NCBI GenBank assembly: GCA_023205875.1 | Contig: CP060754.1 | Coordinates: 620,001 to 684,000, forward strand | Source of the DNA: Chloropicon primus | Taxonomy: Eukaryota > Chlorophyta > Chloropicophyceae > Chloropicales > Chloropicaceae | DNA: 64,000 bases | Reading direction: 5' to 3' | In this document: positions 48,664 to 57,889 of the stretch, piece by piece | How positions within the stretch are numbered: position 1 is the first letter of the stretch | Layout: each line of letters starts with the position of its first letter | Position numbers and translations under genes: made by a program | The notes under the pieces: generated by a model | Told to the model about the DNA's origin: nothing | Database searches by the model: none | Seen by the model: only the letters and a program-made list of their open reading frames with translations

Positions 48664-49117
48664 CTCTCTCAAGTCTCTCCCTCTCCGCTCGCTCGGCTCA
48701 CAACCTTCCCTTCTTTTTGAATGAAAATGAAGAAGAAAAAAAACGAACCTGCCGCGCGCACCGCACCGCACCAAAAAATACTAGGGGCAGCGAACAAAAA
48801 AAAAATACAAGAACGACGACGACGCGCTCGCTCTCTCCTTCTCCGCCCGAAACCAACCGTGCGTGCTCGTGCGCTCTCTCTCCCTCGTGGTCTCACGCGT
48901 TCTGTCTCCGTCCTCGTCCTCGTCCTTTTGGGTCCCCTCCTGACCTGACCTTGTCTCACACGAAGGGTGGTGACCAAAAAATCCATGACGCGACAGAGAG
49001 GGGGTCAAGATAACGTTGGTTGGTTGGTAGGACAAGGAGTGTAATTGTTTGCACCTTCAGAGAGAGAGGAGGGAGAGAGCGCGACGTTCGCAGAGTTGTT
49101 GTGAAGAGGGGTTTATC
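48664..49117. promoter_or_regulatory. Divergent promoter between SAP and SmD2 genes
   Basis: 454 bp, with A-rich runs at 48731-48747 and 48797-48806 and GGTTGGTTGGT at 49017-49027. No tRNA or snRNA was recognised here. Confidence 0.4.
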
Positions 49118-49686
49118 ATGGCGACTTCGATGAGCGTGGACGACGTGGAGAGGAAAGAGGAGGAGGAGTTCAGGACGGGTCCACTTTCGGTGCTGACGAC
49201 TTCGGTCAAGACGAACACTCAGGTACGTGAGCGCGGCATTGTGTTTCGCGTGGTCTTTCGCTCTCTTCTTCTTCTTCTTCCACGAACCAAGTTCAAGTTT
49301 CGCGGCTGCTTGGATCCGCGCCCCTCCGAAGGGGCTGCCTGGCCCGGTCACGTCTGACGAGAAGAAAACACGTTGCGATTCTGCTCTCGAACCACCCAGG
49401 TCCTGATCAACTGCAGGAACAACCGCAAGCTCCTCGCGAGGGTGAAGGCCTTCGATCGGCACTTCAACATGGTCCTGGAGAGCGTCAAGGAAATGTGGAC
49501 GGAGGTAAGGGTAACTGGTCCCGCTGCTGACCGCTTCTACGTTCTGACTCCCCGTTTCTCTTCTCCAAGGTTCCGAAGACGGGCCGGGGAAAAGCGGCCT
49601 CCAAGCCCATCAACAAGGAGAGGTTCATCAGCAAGATGTTTCTGAGGGGGGACTCTGTGATTTTGGTCCTGCGGAACCCAAAGTGA
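49118..49686 (+). CDS. SMD2: Small nuclear ribonucleoprotein Sm D2, three exons
   Basis: The exons are 49118-49222, 49400-49504 and 49570-49686, giving 108 residues. Introns of 177 and 65 nt have GTACGT/CCCAG and GTAAGG/CCAAG borders and both are phase 0. The protein follows SmD2 closely: [53 protein letters not shown], then [13 protein letters not shown]. SmD2 is a core spliceosomal ring subunit. The 65 nt intron is the shortest I identify in this window. Confidence 0.97.
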
Positions 49687-49844
49687 TCCGGGCTGCGTTT
49701 TCTTTCGATACAATAACGCAAATAGTATATAAAAACACAAAGTCAACCAGAAACTCTCAAATCCTCGCCCTCGCGTCGTCCCCTCCACCAAGCCCACGAA
49801 AAAAAAACACACACACGGTCGCGCTCGCGTCGCTCGGCTTGCTC

Positions 49845-52151
49845 CTACTCCGGGGCGGCGGAGGCGGGGATCTCGCCCTTCTCGACGAACCGCCTCAGCT
49901 TGGTGCTTATCTTCACACGCCTCAGCTTGTCGGACAGGGGCTTCCCCTGGAGCTTCTCCTGCTCCTCCAGGGTGGAGGCCAGGTCCAGGAACATCTTCGA
50001 GTTCTCCCTCAGAGCGTCCTTGGCCACGAGGAGGGCCCCGTCCAGCAGCTCCTTCACCTCCCTGTCCACCTGCTCGGACAGGGCGCCGCCCTGCTCCCTC
50101 CAGGCGTACCCCCCGTCGTCCTGGCCCCCCGTCGCCAGGGTGGCCACGGAGAGGGGCCCAATGCTCCTCGAGAGGCCCCACTCCGCGACGATCTTGTAGG
50201 CGATGTCCGTGGCCCTCCTGATGTCGTCCATGGCCCCGGTCGTCACGACCCCGTGCTCCACGTCCTCCGCCGCCCTGCCCCCCATGAGCATGGCCAGCCG
50301 ACCCCGGAGCTCCGTCTCGAACATCAGAGCCCGGTCGTCCGTGGGGGGGATGTAGGTGAACCCCAGGGCCCCGCTGGACCTCGGGATGATGCTGAGCTTC
50401 TCCACCTTGGAGGCCAAGTTCGGCATGAGGTGGTTGAGCGCCGTCCCGACGACCGCGTGCCCCGCCTCGTGTACCGCCACGATGTACTTCTCCCTGCCCT
50501 TCAGGAAGGACCTCTTCTTCTCGATCCCAGCGATGTTACGCTCGATAGCCTCCGCGAAGTCGCTGTGCTCGACCCTGTCCTTGCACTTCCTCCCCGCGAG
50601 CAGGGCGGCCTCGTTCACGATGTTCGCGAGGTCCGCGCCGGTGAAGCCGATGGTCTCCGAGGCGATGCTGCCGAGGTCGATGTCCTCGGACATCTCCAGC
50701 TTCTGCCTGTTCACGTGCACCTTGAGGATCTGCTCCCGACCGATCCTGTCAGGCCTCTCCACCGTGATCCTCCTGTCGAACCTCCCCGGGCGAAGGAGGG
50801 CCGCGTCGAGGACGTCGGGCCTGTTGGTCGCCGCCATGCAGATGACCACCGCAGAGTCCTTGCTCGTGTCAAAGCCGTCCAGCTCCGTCAGCAGCTGGTT
50901 CAGGGTCTGCTCCCTCTCGTCGTTGCCCATGGACCGGAGCCTCGAGTCCCTGCCCTTGGCCACCGCGTCGATCTCATCGATGAAGACGATCGCGGGGCTC
51001 TCCTTCCTGGCCTTGGTGAAGAGCTCCCTCACCCTGCTGGCCCCCATGCCGACGTACAGCTCCACAAACTCGCTCGCAGCGATGCTGAAGAAAGGCACGT
51101 TCGCCTCCCCGGCCACCGCCTTGGCGAGAAGAGTTTTGCCGGTCCCCGGGGAGCCGACCAAGAGCAGGCCGGCCGGGGGGCGGGCGCCGAGCTTGGTGAA
51201 CTTCCCCGGGTCCCTGAGGTACTCGACGACCTCCTGGAGCTCCTCCTTGGCCTCGTCCACCCCGGCGACGTCCTTGAACTTTATGTTCTGCCGAATGATC
51301 ATCTTCCTCGGCTTCCTCATGCCCCCCCCCTGCCCCATCCTCCCCGTGAACCGAGAGATGACCGCCAACACGATCCCTATCGCCAGGGCGTGGGACATGA
51401 CCGTCAGAACCTTGTTGAACCTCTTGTCCGGCGCGCCGAACCGCACGTCGTTCTTCAGGAGGGTCTCGTAGGGCGTCTGCATATTGGCCGGCCGCACCGT
51501 CTGATAATTTATCCGCTTGATCTTCTCGAGGCTAAGGACCTTTTGCTTTCCCCCATAGTTGGCAGCCATCCTCCTCAGCTCCGCTCCCTCGTCCTTGATC
51601 CTGTACGTGTGGAAGTTGCCGTCCACCTCCAGGCTCTTCACCTGGTCCCTCTCGACCCTCCGCATGAAGTCGCTGTACGGCACGTTGACCACGATCGTTT
51701 CCATATCCACCACCCCAGAGATGGGCACGACCTTGAACAGGAAGGACAGGATGGACACGTTTATCAACAGCCGGACAATCCTAGCCGGGCTCAGGAAAAT
51801 GTACGCCAAGTACCAGCGTATGCGGTCCCACAGGCCGTTCCCGTTCCCGTTGGGCTTCTGAGGGTCCACTTCGCTAGACTTGCCGTCCTCCTCGCCGCCC
51901 TCCGTTGGCGTGGGCGTGGAAGTCGAGGGGGAGGGCTCCGTCGACGCGCGCCGTGGCTTACAACGCAGGGCCCGTGGTCTCCTCGCGCTTCTTCCAGACT
52001 CCGTCCCCAACCTCCTCGCGCCAGGGCCTCGCGCCGCGGGCAGGGCGGGCCTCGCGGGAAAGGTGCGACGCCCGTGCGCGGTCGCCCGAACCCAAACCCC
52101 CGCCGAGCTCGCCGCAGTCATCCTCGTCCTCGTCCCCCTCCGCGGCGACAT
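49845..52151 (-). CDS. FTSH: FtsH-type AAA metalloprotease, plastid FtsH7/9-like
   Basis: A single exon of 768 residues. The first about 100 are an Arg/Pro/Ala-rich transit peptide. Hydrophobic spans lie at about 123-145 and 248-266. The AAA module holds Walker A GSPGTGKT (333-340), Walker B IVFIDEIDA (about 388-396) and RPGRFDRRI in the second region of homology. The zinc protease site is HEAGH at 561-565, in YIVAVHEAGHAVVG. All catalytic motifs are intact. The arrangement (two spans, AAA, M41 protease) is typical of thylakoid or envelope FtsH; the plastid subtype is inferred from the transit peptide and the overall sequence. Confidence 0.93.
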   Translation of the reverse strand: MSPRRGTRTRMTAASSAGVWVRATAHGRRTFPARPALPAARGPGARRLGTESGRSARRPRALRCKPRRASTEPSPSTSTPTPTEGGEEDGKSSEVDPQKPNGNGNGLWDRIRWYLAYIFLSPARIVRLLINVSILSFLFKVVPISGVVDMETIVVNVPYSDFMRRVERDQVKSLEVDGNFHTYRIKDEGAELRRMAANYGGKQKVLSLEKIKRINYQTVRPANMQTPYETLLKNDVRFGAPDKRFNKVLTVMSHALAIGIVLAVISRFTGRMGQGGGMRKPRKMIIRQNIKFKDVAGVDEAKEELQEVVEYLRDPGKFTKLGARPPAGLLLVGSPGTGKTLLAKAVAGEANVPFFSIAASEFVELYVGMGASRVRELFTKARKESPAIVFIDEIDAVAKGRDSRLRSMGNDEREQTLNQLLTELDGFDTSKDSAVVICMAATNRPDVLDAALLRPGRFDRRITVERPDRIGREQILKVHVNRQKLEMSEDIDLGSIASETIGFTGADLANIVNEAALLAGRKCKDRVEHSDFAEAIERNIAGIEKKRSFLKGREKYIVAVHEAGHAVVGTALNHLMPNLASKVEKLSIIPRSSGALGFTYIPPTDDRALMFETELRGRLAMLMGGRAAEDVEHGVVTTGAMDDIRRATDIAYKIVAEWGLSRSIGPLSVATLATGGQDDGGYAWREQGGALSEQVDREVKELLDGALLVAKDALRENSKMFLDLASTLEEQEKLQGKPLSDKLRRVKISTKLRRFVEKGEIPASAAPE

Positions 52152-52358
52152 CTCCCTCGTCTCCGTCTGTGCGTGGTGTTCTCTCTCTTGGCCAGGATCT
52201 CACAAGGGAGACAGACACAAGATCGAAACGAACAGAAGGGGGGTGGGGTGCTTGGGTGCTTGGGTGCTTGGTGGTGAGCGGTGATGGATTACAAAATGAG
52301 CACAAGAATGATGAGGGGTCGCTTGCCCTTGGTGGGGAAGGGCTGGTGGAAGGACTCC

Positions 52359-55355
52359 TCAGCGGATGCGCTTGAAAGAGCTTCCGGAGTTGGACCACCA
52401 GATGAAGTAGGAGCCGAAGACCATGCCCATCAGTGGAAACAGGATTCCCCCCGCGAAGTAGGCGGTCAGCGTGAGGAGCCTGTTCAATCGCTGCAGCTCG
52501 GACTTGATCTCTGTGATCTCATACTCGTGCCTCGAAGCCAAGGCAGCGGTGAAGCTCTCGGGGGACTGCTCCGCGACCCTTTGGATGAGCTCGTTGAACT
52601 CCGTCGCAGAGTTGCTTCTGGTGCCGTGCCCAAAGCTGGACATGCTGCTGCTGTTCTCCTCCCTGATCAGCTCCATGAAGGTCTTCGTCGTCGTCTTCGT
52701 TTGGCTGATTCCGAGCTCCTCCGCGGCGTGCTGGACCACCTGCTTGCTTCCGCCCCGGATGATCGTGTACGTTTTCCCTCTCAGCAGCGGGATGTCCTCC
52801 AGCGTCAAATGCAAGGTTTCGCTCTTGTAGTGGACCACGGAAGCCTCGACGAGGGCGACCATCTTGTACCCGAGGCAGATGAGCCCGGCCAGGGTCTTGA
52901 CCCCCACCTCAAAGTCCAAAGTCGGCTGAATGATGAAGCCGCCCTCCCTGAGGGAGTCTCGAAACAGCACGGTGTACCGCCCGCCGCATTGCCTGATCCG
53001 AATCCCGTCCTCTATCTCGTACTTGCCCTTGCCCTCGTCGTTCCGGCCGCCGAAGACGAGGTAGATGTCCGTGTGGTTGTCCTTCCTCGTGGCCTCGAAC
53101 TTCAGCTTCAGCTTCTCCTCGAGGCGCTTCATCTCGGACTCCGGCGGGGCGCTCTCTGACTTCAGGACGTACTTTGGTGTCTGCAGGGAAGTCAAGGGAT
53201 CGAAATGGTTCCTTATCCGAAGGTGGGAGTGCCTCAGGCCCGGCTCGATGTGCTCCCTGAACAGAGGGAAGATTGTGTCGAGAATCTCGTTCTGGGAATA
53301 GGACCTGCCTGCCCTGTCCGCCTCCCTGTGGACTCGCTTCACCAAGTTGAAATGTACGCCGCCAACAACACCAATCCTGAAGTCGAGGAAGGGCCTCACG
53401 TTCTTATGCAACGCGTAGACGCCCTCGACGATCACCACGCCAGACGTGGGGCAGAAACTCCTGTATCCCACCCTCTTCTTCTGAGTCAGGTCGAACTGGG
53501 GCATGGACACCGTTTCCCCCTGTCTCAGGGATTCGAGGTGGGAGCACAGGAGTTTCGTGTCGTGGGACTCGAACTCGTCAAAATTGTCCACGTAGATTTT
53601 GGAGGGGATGCAGTAGTCTTCCATATTCAAAGTCTCGCAGTTGAGGAGCTCCGCCATCTTCTGCGCGAGCCGGCTCTTTCCCGAGCCGCTGGGGCCTCCG
53701 ATCCCCACTATCACAAGCCTCCTGCTGTTGGTGTGCGCCCTGTGCTCTCTCAGCTTTTGCACACCCCTCACCGCCAGCAGCAGGCCTTGGTCGAACGGGA
53801 GCTCCTTGGTTATGGGGACGAGCTCCACGTGCGCCCCCGAGTTGTACAGCGGAGGGGAGATCGACCTGTCGATCTTCTCCAAGTCGGCGTTCACTTGAGT
53901 TGTCTTGGCCGTCACGGCGCAGGCTGCAGCTTGCATCAGCCTCATCGGCAGCGAGGCCTGGGACTTGGGAGGCGACTGCTGGGTCTTCTTCTCGGGGCTG
54001 TCCCTGTTCGCCAGGCAGAGCTCCAAGTTCGATTGCGTGACAAAACTCTTGCGGATTCCCATGGTCTGCGCAGTCGCGATGACGGCTTGGCGGTTTGTGC
54101 CTTTGATGGAGATGTAAGTCTCCTGGAGCTCCTCGACGCGATCGATGCACACGGCCACCCCCTCGTTGTTCTTGAAGATGTCGGACGACCGCTTTACGAT
54201 TATGCCCACGTCGTACCCGAGAGAAAGCAAGCTCTCGAGGGTTTTCCCGCCCGTGGCGAAGATGATTCGGGGGGAGATGATGAAGTCTCCCTCCACGAGC
54301 CGCTCGCAGAACGTGATGGAATAGAACCCCCCGCACTGCCTGATGCGCAGCCAGTCCTTGAGCCTGTTGTTTCCCGGCACCCTGATGTGCGTGTCGACCG
54401 AAGTCTCCGTGGTGTGCTTGAAGTCGTGCGAGCTCAGCAGCACCTGCACAGCGCCAACGTCCGGCTCCCCCCTGGCTTTGAGGATGTACTGGGGCTCCCT
54501 CAGCGAGGCCAGGTAATCAAAGTCGTTTTTGATCCTGATGTGAGCGTCCTTGAGGTGGGGCTCGACGTGCTCCTTGTACGAGGAGAAGATCGACTGCAGG
54601 ACGCTGTTCTCGTCGAAGGTCGTCCCCGGGTCCCGGCTCGGGGCGTTCTTCAGGTCCCTGTGAACTCGCTTCACGACGTTGTGATGAACGCCCCCGACGA
54701 CCGAGAGCCTCATGTCGAGGTACTGGGAGAACTCCTCGTGGAGCGCGAAGGTCCCCTCCACGATCACGACCGAGCAGTCCGAAGACTTCAGAGTCCGGAA
54801 CCCTATCCTCTCCCTTATCTGAAAGTCGAACAGGGGGGTCTCCGTGTCGCGGTCCTGGAGAATGTCCTCAAGGTTAGCCTTGAGCAGGGCCCCGTCGAGG
54901 GACTCGAAGGTCTCGAGGTTCTCGTCGTCCTCCGCCTTGGAGGCGTCCAGGTAGTTCTCCAGCGAGACGACCGCGCAGCCCACCACGCACGCGATCTTGT
55001 GCGCCAGGCTGCTCTTCCCCGACCCGCCCGGACCCCCGATGCCAACGATAACCTTCCTCTCCTTCCTCGCCCTCTTCAGCTTGGCCTGCCTCAGCTCCTG
55101 TATCGCCTTCACCGCCAGGACGAAGCCCTGCTCGAAGGAAAGCGACTTGGATATCGGCGCGAGCCCATCCCTGGTCGCCAACCCCCGCGGGAAGAGCTCC
55201 CGCAGCAGGGAGTCGTCCGCCACGCCAAAGTCGTCTTGAGAGTCCCGATACGCGAACGGCTCCACCACCTGGAAGTCGAGCTCCTGGTCCGACGACTCCT
55301 CCGTCTCCGGACCGAACTGCCACGACGCATTCATCATCGACGACGACGAGTCCAT
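52359..55355 (-). CDS. Double TTM-like protein: two uridine-kinase-like + CYTH units and C-terminal anchor
   Basis: A single exon of 998 residues. Two repeats of the same architecture are present. Unit 1 has a P-loop GIGGPGGSGKSSLAHK and later VIVEGTFALHEEFSQYLDMR, then a CYTH-like region with RIRQCGGFYSITFCERL. Unit 2 has GIGGPSGSGKSRLAQK, VIVEGVYALHKNVRPFLDFR and RIRQCGGRYTVLFRDSL. The C terminus has a coiled region and membrane anchor (LTAYFAGGILFPLMGMVFGS). Plant TTM1/TTM2 have one such unit (about 650-700 residues) and act at the outer mitochondrial membrane or in senescence and immunity. The enzyme activity of the two units is unknown. The frame starts at an ATG at 55355. Confidence 0.9.
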   Translation of the reverse strand: MDSSSSMMNASWQFGPETEESSDQELDFQVVEPFAYRDSQDDFGVADDSLLRELFPRGLATRDGLAPISKSLSFEQGFVLAVKAIQELRQAKLKRARKERKVIVGIGGPGGSGKSSLAHKIACVVGCAVVSLENYLDASKAEDDENLETFESLDGALLKANLEDILQDRDTETPLFDFQIRERIGFRTLKSSDCSVVIVEGTFALHEEFSQYLDMRLSVVGGVHHNVVKRVHRDLKNAPSRDPGTTFDENSVLQSIFSSYKEHVEPHLKDAHIRIKNDFDYLASLREPQYILKARGEPDVGAVQVLLSSHDFKHTTETSVDTHIRVPGNNRLKDWLRIRQCGGFYSITFCERLVEGDFIISPRIIFATGGKTLESLLSLGYDVGIIVKRSSDIFKNNEGVAVCIDRVEELQETYISIKGTNRQAVIATAQTMGIRKSFVTQSNLELCLANRDSPEKKTQQSPPKSQASLPMRLMQAAACAVTAKTTQVNADLEKIDRSISPPLYNSGAHVELVPITKELPFDQGLLLAVRGVQKLREHRAHTNSRRLVIVGIGGPSGSGKSRLAQKMAELLNCETLNMEDYCIPSKIYVDNFDEFESHDTKLLCSHLESLRQGETVSMPQFDLTQKKRVGYRSFCPTSGVVIVEGVYALHKNVRPFLDFRIGVVGGVHFNLVKRVHREADRAGRSYSQNEILDTIFPLFREHIEPGLRHSHLRIRNHFDPLTSLQTPKYVLKSESAPPESEMKRLEEKLKLKFEATRKDNHTDIYLVFGGRNDEGKGKYEIEDGIRIRQCGGRYTVLFRDSLREGGFIIQPTLDFEVGVKTLAGLICLGYKMVALVEASVVHYKSETLHLTLEDIPLLRGKTYTIIRGGSKQVVQHAAEELGISQTKTTTKTFMELIREENSSSMSSFGHGTRSNSATEFNELIQRVAEQSPESFTAALASRHEYEITEIKSELQRLNRLLTLTAYFAGGILFPLMGMVFGSYFIWWSNSGSSFKRIR

Positions 55356-55821
55356 TGCGGGGCCTCTCCCTCGGCACTACCGAGTCCCGAGTCCTCCCCG
55401 CGCTCCCTCCTCCCCCTCGTCGCTTGGTGCCTCGACCCCTCTGCGCCCGCTCGCGGACAAACTGACCCCGGAGAAGCCTGCGGCGAGTAAACCTCGATAA
55501 GACCCACTCGACCTCGACCTCGGCCTCGGCCTCGAACCTCCTTCTGGTGCGCTCGAGGCAAACAAACAATCGTTCAATCGTTCGCGCTTCGAAACGGTGC
55601 TTGGGAAAGGTGCCCACGTGGCCCCCGGGCTTCGAAATTTCCTTGGAAAAATATTTTAGGCTGATTAATTGGTTTTTTGTGTGGTCAAAGGTTTGAGGAC
55701 GAGTTGTTCTCGTTGTTGTTGTTGTTGTTGTTGTTGTTGTGTCTTTGCTCTTGTGAGAGAGCGAGGCGAGGAGGTTTTGTTGGCGTGGGGGGCGACTCCC
55801 TGCTCTGGTTAGACGACCAGC
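55356..55821. promoter_or_regulatory. Divergent promoter between double TTM and SPAG8-like genes
   Basis: 466 bp containing a (GTT)n microsatellite at about 55709-55740 and TTTGGCAAAG-free mixed sequence. No RNA gene was recognised. Confidence 0.4.
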
Positions 55822-56690
55822 ATGACGCACCCGTTCGCGGACTACAACAAGTACCAGAACCAGGGCGTCCTGGTGGGGAATTGGGTCGAGGAGACGGCAC
55901 TGAAGACTTCGACGGGGACACACAGGTACCAGGTGGGTCATCTTTTCCTTCGTCTTGGGAAGGGTCTTTGCGGTGGCCTTGAGACGGGGCGGGAGGACTG
56001 ACTCTTTCGGTTTTGTCTGGTTCTTTTTCTTCTTTGCGTCTCGTGCTGTGCAGGCATGGGTGGAAGCGGAGCAGAAGAGCGTGTACCCCAAGCACATTAA
56101 GGTCTCCGGCATGGAGACTTTTGGTCGGGTGTTCGAGCACAGCGACAACTTGGTAAGTCCCTGGCCGGGAGCGACGCCGCGCGCCGTGGAGCGAAGCCCT
56201 CGAAGCTGACGAGACCGGGTTCCTTTCTCTTCGCTCGTTTGCCTTTGTCTTCTCCTCTCGTGTTCTCCAATTTTTGTTTTCGTGGAAAAAAACATAGCAA
56301 TCGAAGGACTGGATTACGCACAACCACAGCACGCACAACCATAGCCAAGGAAACTACAGGGAGACCGCGATCCACGGGAAGCGCAGCACGATGATGATGC
56401 AGAAGGCGCTGGAGGAGGCGGTCCAGGAGCCGGAGCAGGAGCCGAAGAAGATGAGCTTCGAGACCAGCCAGAGGGAAGCCTACACGGAGAACGACCTCAC
56501 GGGACTGACCGTAGGAGCTCGGGTCATGAAGACGCAGGACGGCAAGCCGGTGAAGAGGGACCACGTTTTCCTCGCAGAGAGCAAAATAGTAGATAGGTAC
56601 CGCGCGGACTTGGTGCGGGGCAGGGAGTTCAACACCGGCCAACCACCGGAGGCGGCCGTGACAATCTATTCTACGACTAACATCAAGTAA
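55822..56690 (+). CDS. Possible axonemal SPAG8-like protein, three exons
   Basis: The exons are 55822-55932, 56054-56152 and 56298-56690, giving 200 residues. Introns of 121 and 145 nt have GTGGGT/GCAG and GTAAGT/ATAG borders and are phase 0. The N terminus reads NQGVLVGNWVEETAL, and the G-V-L-x-G-x-W-x-E-E pattern resembles SPAG8-type microtubule-inner proteins of cilia. The rest, including GARVMKTQDGKPVKRDHVFL, is not diagnostic. If correct it would mark a flagellate gene set, in line with the AK7 gene at 60965-62980. Confidence in the family is low. Confidence 0.5.
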
Positions 56691-57019
56691 AAGAGAGAGA
56701 GAAGAAGGAGAAGGCGGTGGCTCGATCAGGGGCTCGCCTCTCGTTTCTTTCATAGATTATTCATTTTCACTATGCCACTTGTTTTGGGCCTCCCTCTCTC
56801 AAAGATTTCCGGCTAAAAAATCGTACAATCAAAGAAAACGGCAGAGCCTCCTGAAAACGGCTAAACATCATGTCGATCTGGTGGGAGGAAATGAGAAGGA
56901 GCGTATGGGTTCCACGGAAGCGAAACGCTTCGCCAGTCCCGGAGCACCTTTGAACAGAGCCACAGGCACCGCGGCCACGAGCGCTGCGGCAGCTCCGGCG
57001 GAAAACAAGTATTGCGGCC
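56691..57019. other. Intergenic region before the RWP-RK-like gene
   Basis: 329 bp. An open frame from 56908 (MGSTEAKRFASPG) runs into the RWP-RK-like gene in a different frame and is not supported. Nothing else was recognised. Confidence 0.4.
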
Positions 57020-57844
57020 ATGGCGCCGGGCGAGATCACTTCTGTGGTGAAGATAGACTTCGTCCCTCCGCGCTTTCCGTACTCTTCCGTAGAAGCGGAC
57101 CTGTCGCGCTACAAGGAGGTGTCCAGGATTACTTTGGTCCGCACTCGAATCGTCCGCCATCACCACCACGTTGTAAGGCTTGGTCACGAGTGGCTGAAGA
57201 AGGAGCCCAAAAGTGAAAGCTCGGACACTACTCTGTCTCGGGAGTCCAAGCCCGGCGACAGCGAGGACGTGAGCGTTGAAAGTGAGACACAGGTTACCCC
57301 GTGCAACGACGTGCAACGCGCCGATTCGCTGGCTAGCGACGGCTGGGTCGTTCCCCTGGAATCACACTCGCAAACCAAAACCTGCACATGCAACCAGAAA
57401 AAGCTTGTCGTAAAAAGGGGCAAGTTCACAAAGGCCCTCCCTTGTGCCCGATGCTTGATGAGAATTTTCACCGTTTTCGACAGCAAGAAGGCGGCAAAGG
57501 AATGCGGGCTGTCCCTGTCAACCTTTAAGAAGCTGTTAAGGGAAAAGCACATTCCGGTATATCCCTCGAGGATCCTCAAGTCGATCACCAATTGCATCCA
57601 CCAGCTGGAAAAGCAAGACAAGCCAAGAACGCTTTCGGTCTCCAATGATCTCAGCGTGTGCAGGCTGGAGCTCCAGCGCCAAAAAGAGCGACTCGAAGCC
57701 GCCTGCAGGAGTACCAAGGACAATCCAATCATGGTGGAGGGGGTTTGCAAATTGAGCGGAACGTTCTGCAAGATCAGACACAAACTTTACAAGAGAACTC
57801 ACAGGATGAATTTGAGCAGAAGAAGTGGCTTTGGGTCCAAGTAA
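57020..57844 (+). CDS. Divergent RWP-RK-like transcription regulator
   Basis: A single exon of 274 residues. Residues about 150-205 read MRIFTVFDSKKAAKECGLSL, then STFKKLLREKHIPVYPSRIL. The A-A-x-x-L/C-x-x-S-x-x-x-F-K-K-x-x-R-x-x-x-I-P pattern fits RWP-RK domains (normally R-W-P-Y-R), but here the motif is V-Y-P-S-R. A leucine-rich helix follows. RWP-RK proteins control nitrogen responses and gamete functions in green algae. The degenerate motif makes DNA binding uncertain. The N-terminal 100 residues have a His-rich stretch (VRHHHHVVR) and no clear domain. Confidence 0.6.
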   Translation: MAPGEITSVVKIDFVPPRFPYSSVEADLSRYKEVSRITLVRTRIVRHHHHVVRLGHEWLKKEPKSESSDTTLSRESKPGDSEDVSVESETQVTPCNDVQRADSLASDGWVVPLESHSQTKTCTCNQKKLVVKRGKFTKALPCARCLMRIFTVFDSKKAAKECGLSLSTFKKLLREKHIPVYPSRILKSITNCIHQLEKQDKPRTLSVSNDLSVCRLELQRQKERLEAACRSTKDNPIMVEGVCKLSGTFCKIRHKLYKRTHRMNLSRRSGFGSK

Positions 57845-57889
57845 ATGGTGGCGCGTTAAAGTACAGCAGTTTAAAGTTACAAAACAAAA

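Noticed and set aside
49017-49027. Repeat GGTTGGTTGGT as a quadruplex or RNA element
   Set aside because: It is only a short G/T run in a promoter gap, with too few G runs to claim a structure.
49683-52277. Long plus-strand ORF of 864 codons
   Set aside because: It is antisense to the FtsH gene, which has complete Walker and HEAGH motifs; the plus-strand translation has no recognisable domain and arises from high GC codon use.
53205-55490. Long plus-strand ORF of 761 codons
   Set aside because: It is antisense to the double TTM gene; the product is Arg/Leu/Val-rich shadow sequence.
56779-57216. Plus-strand ORF of 145 codons upstream of the RWP-RK-like gene
   Set aside because: It overlaps that gene in another frame and has no recognisable features.
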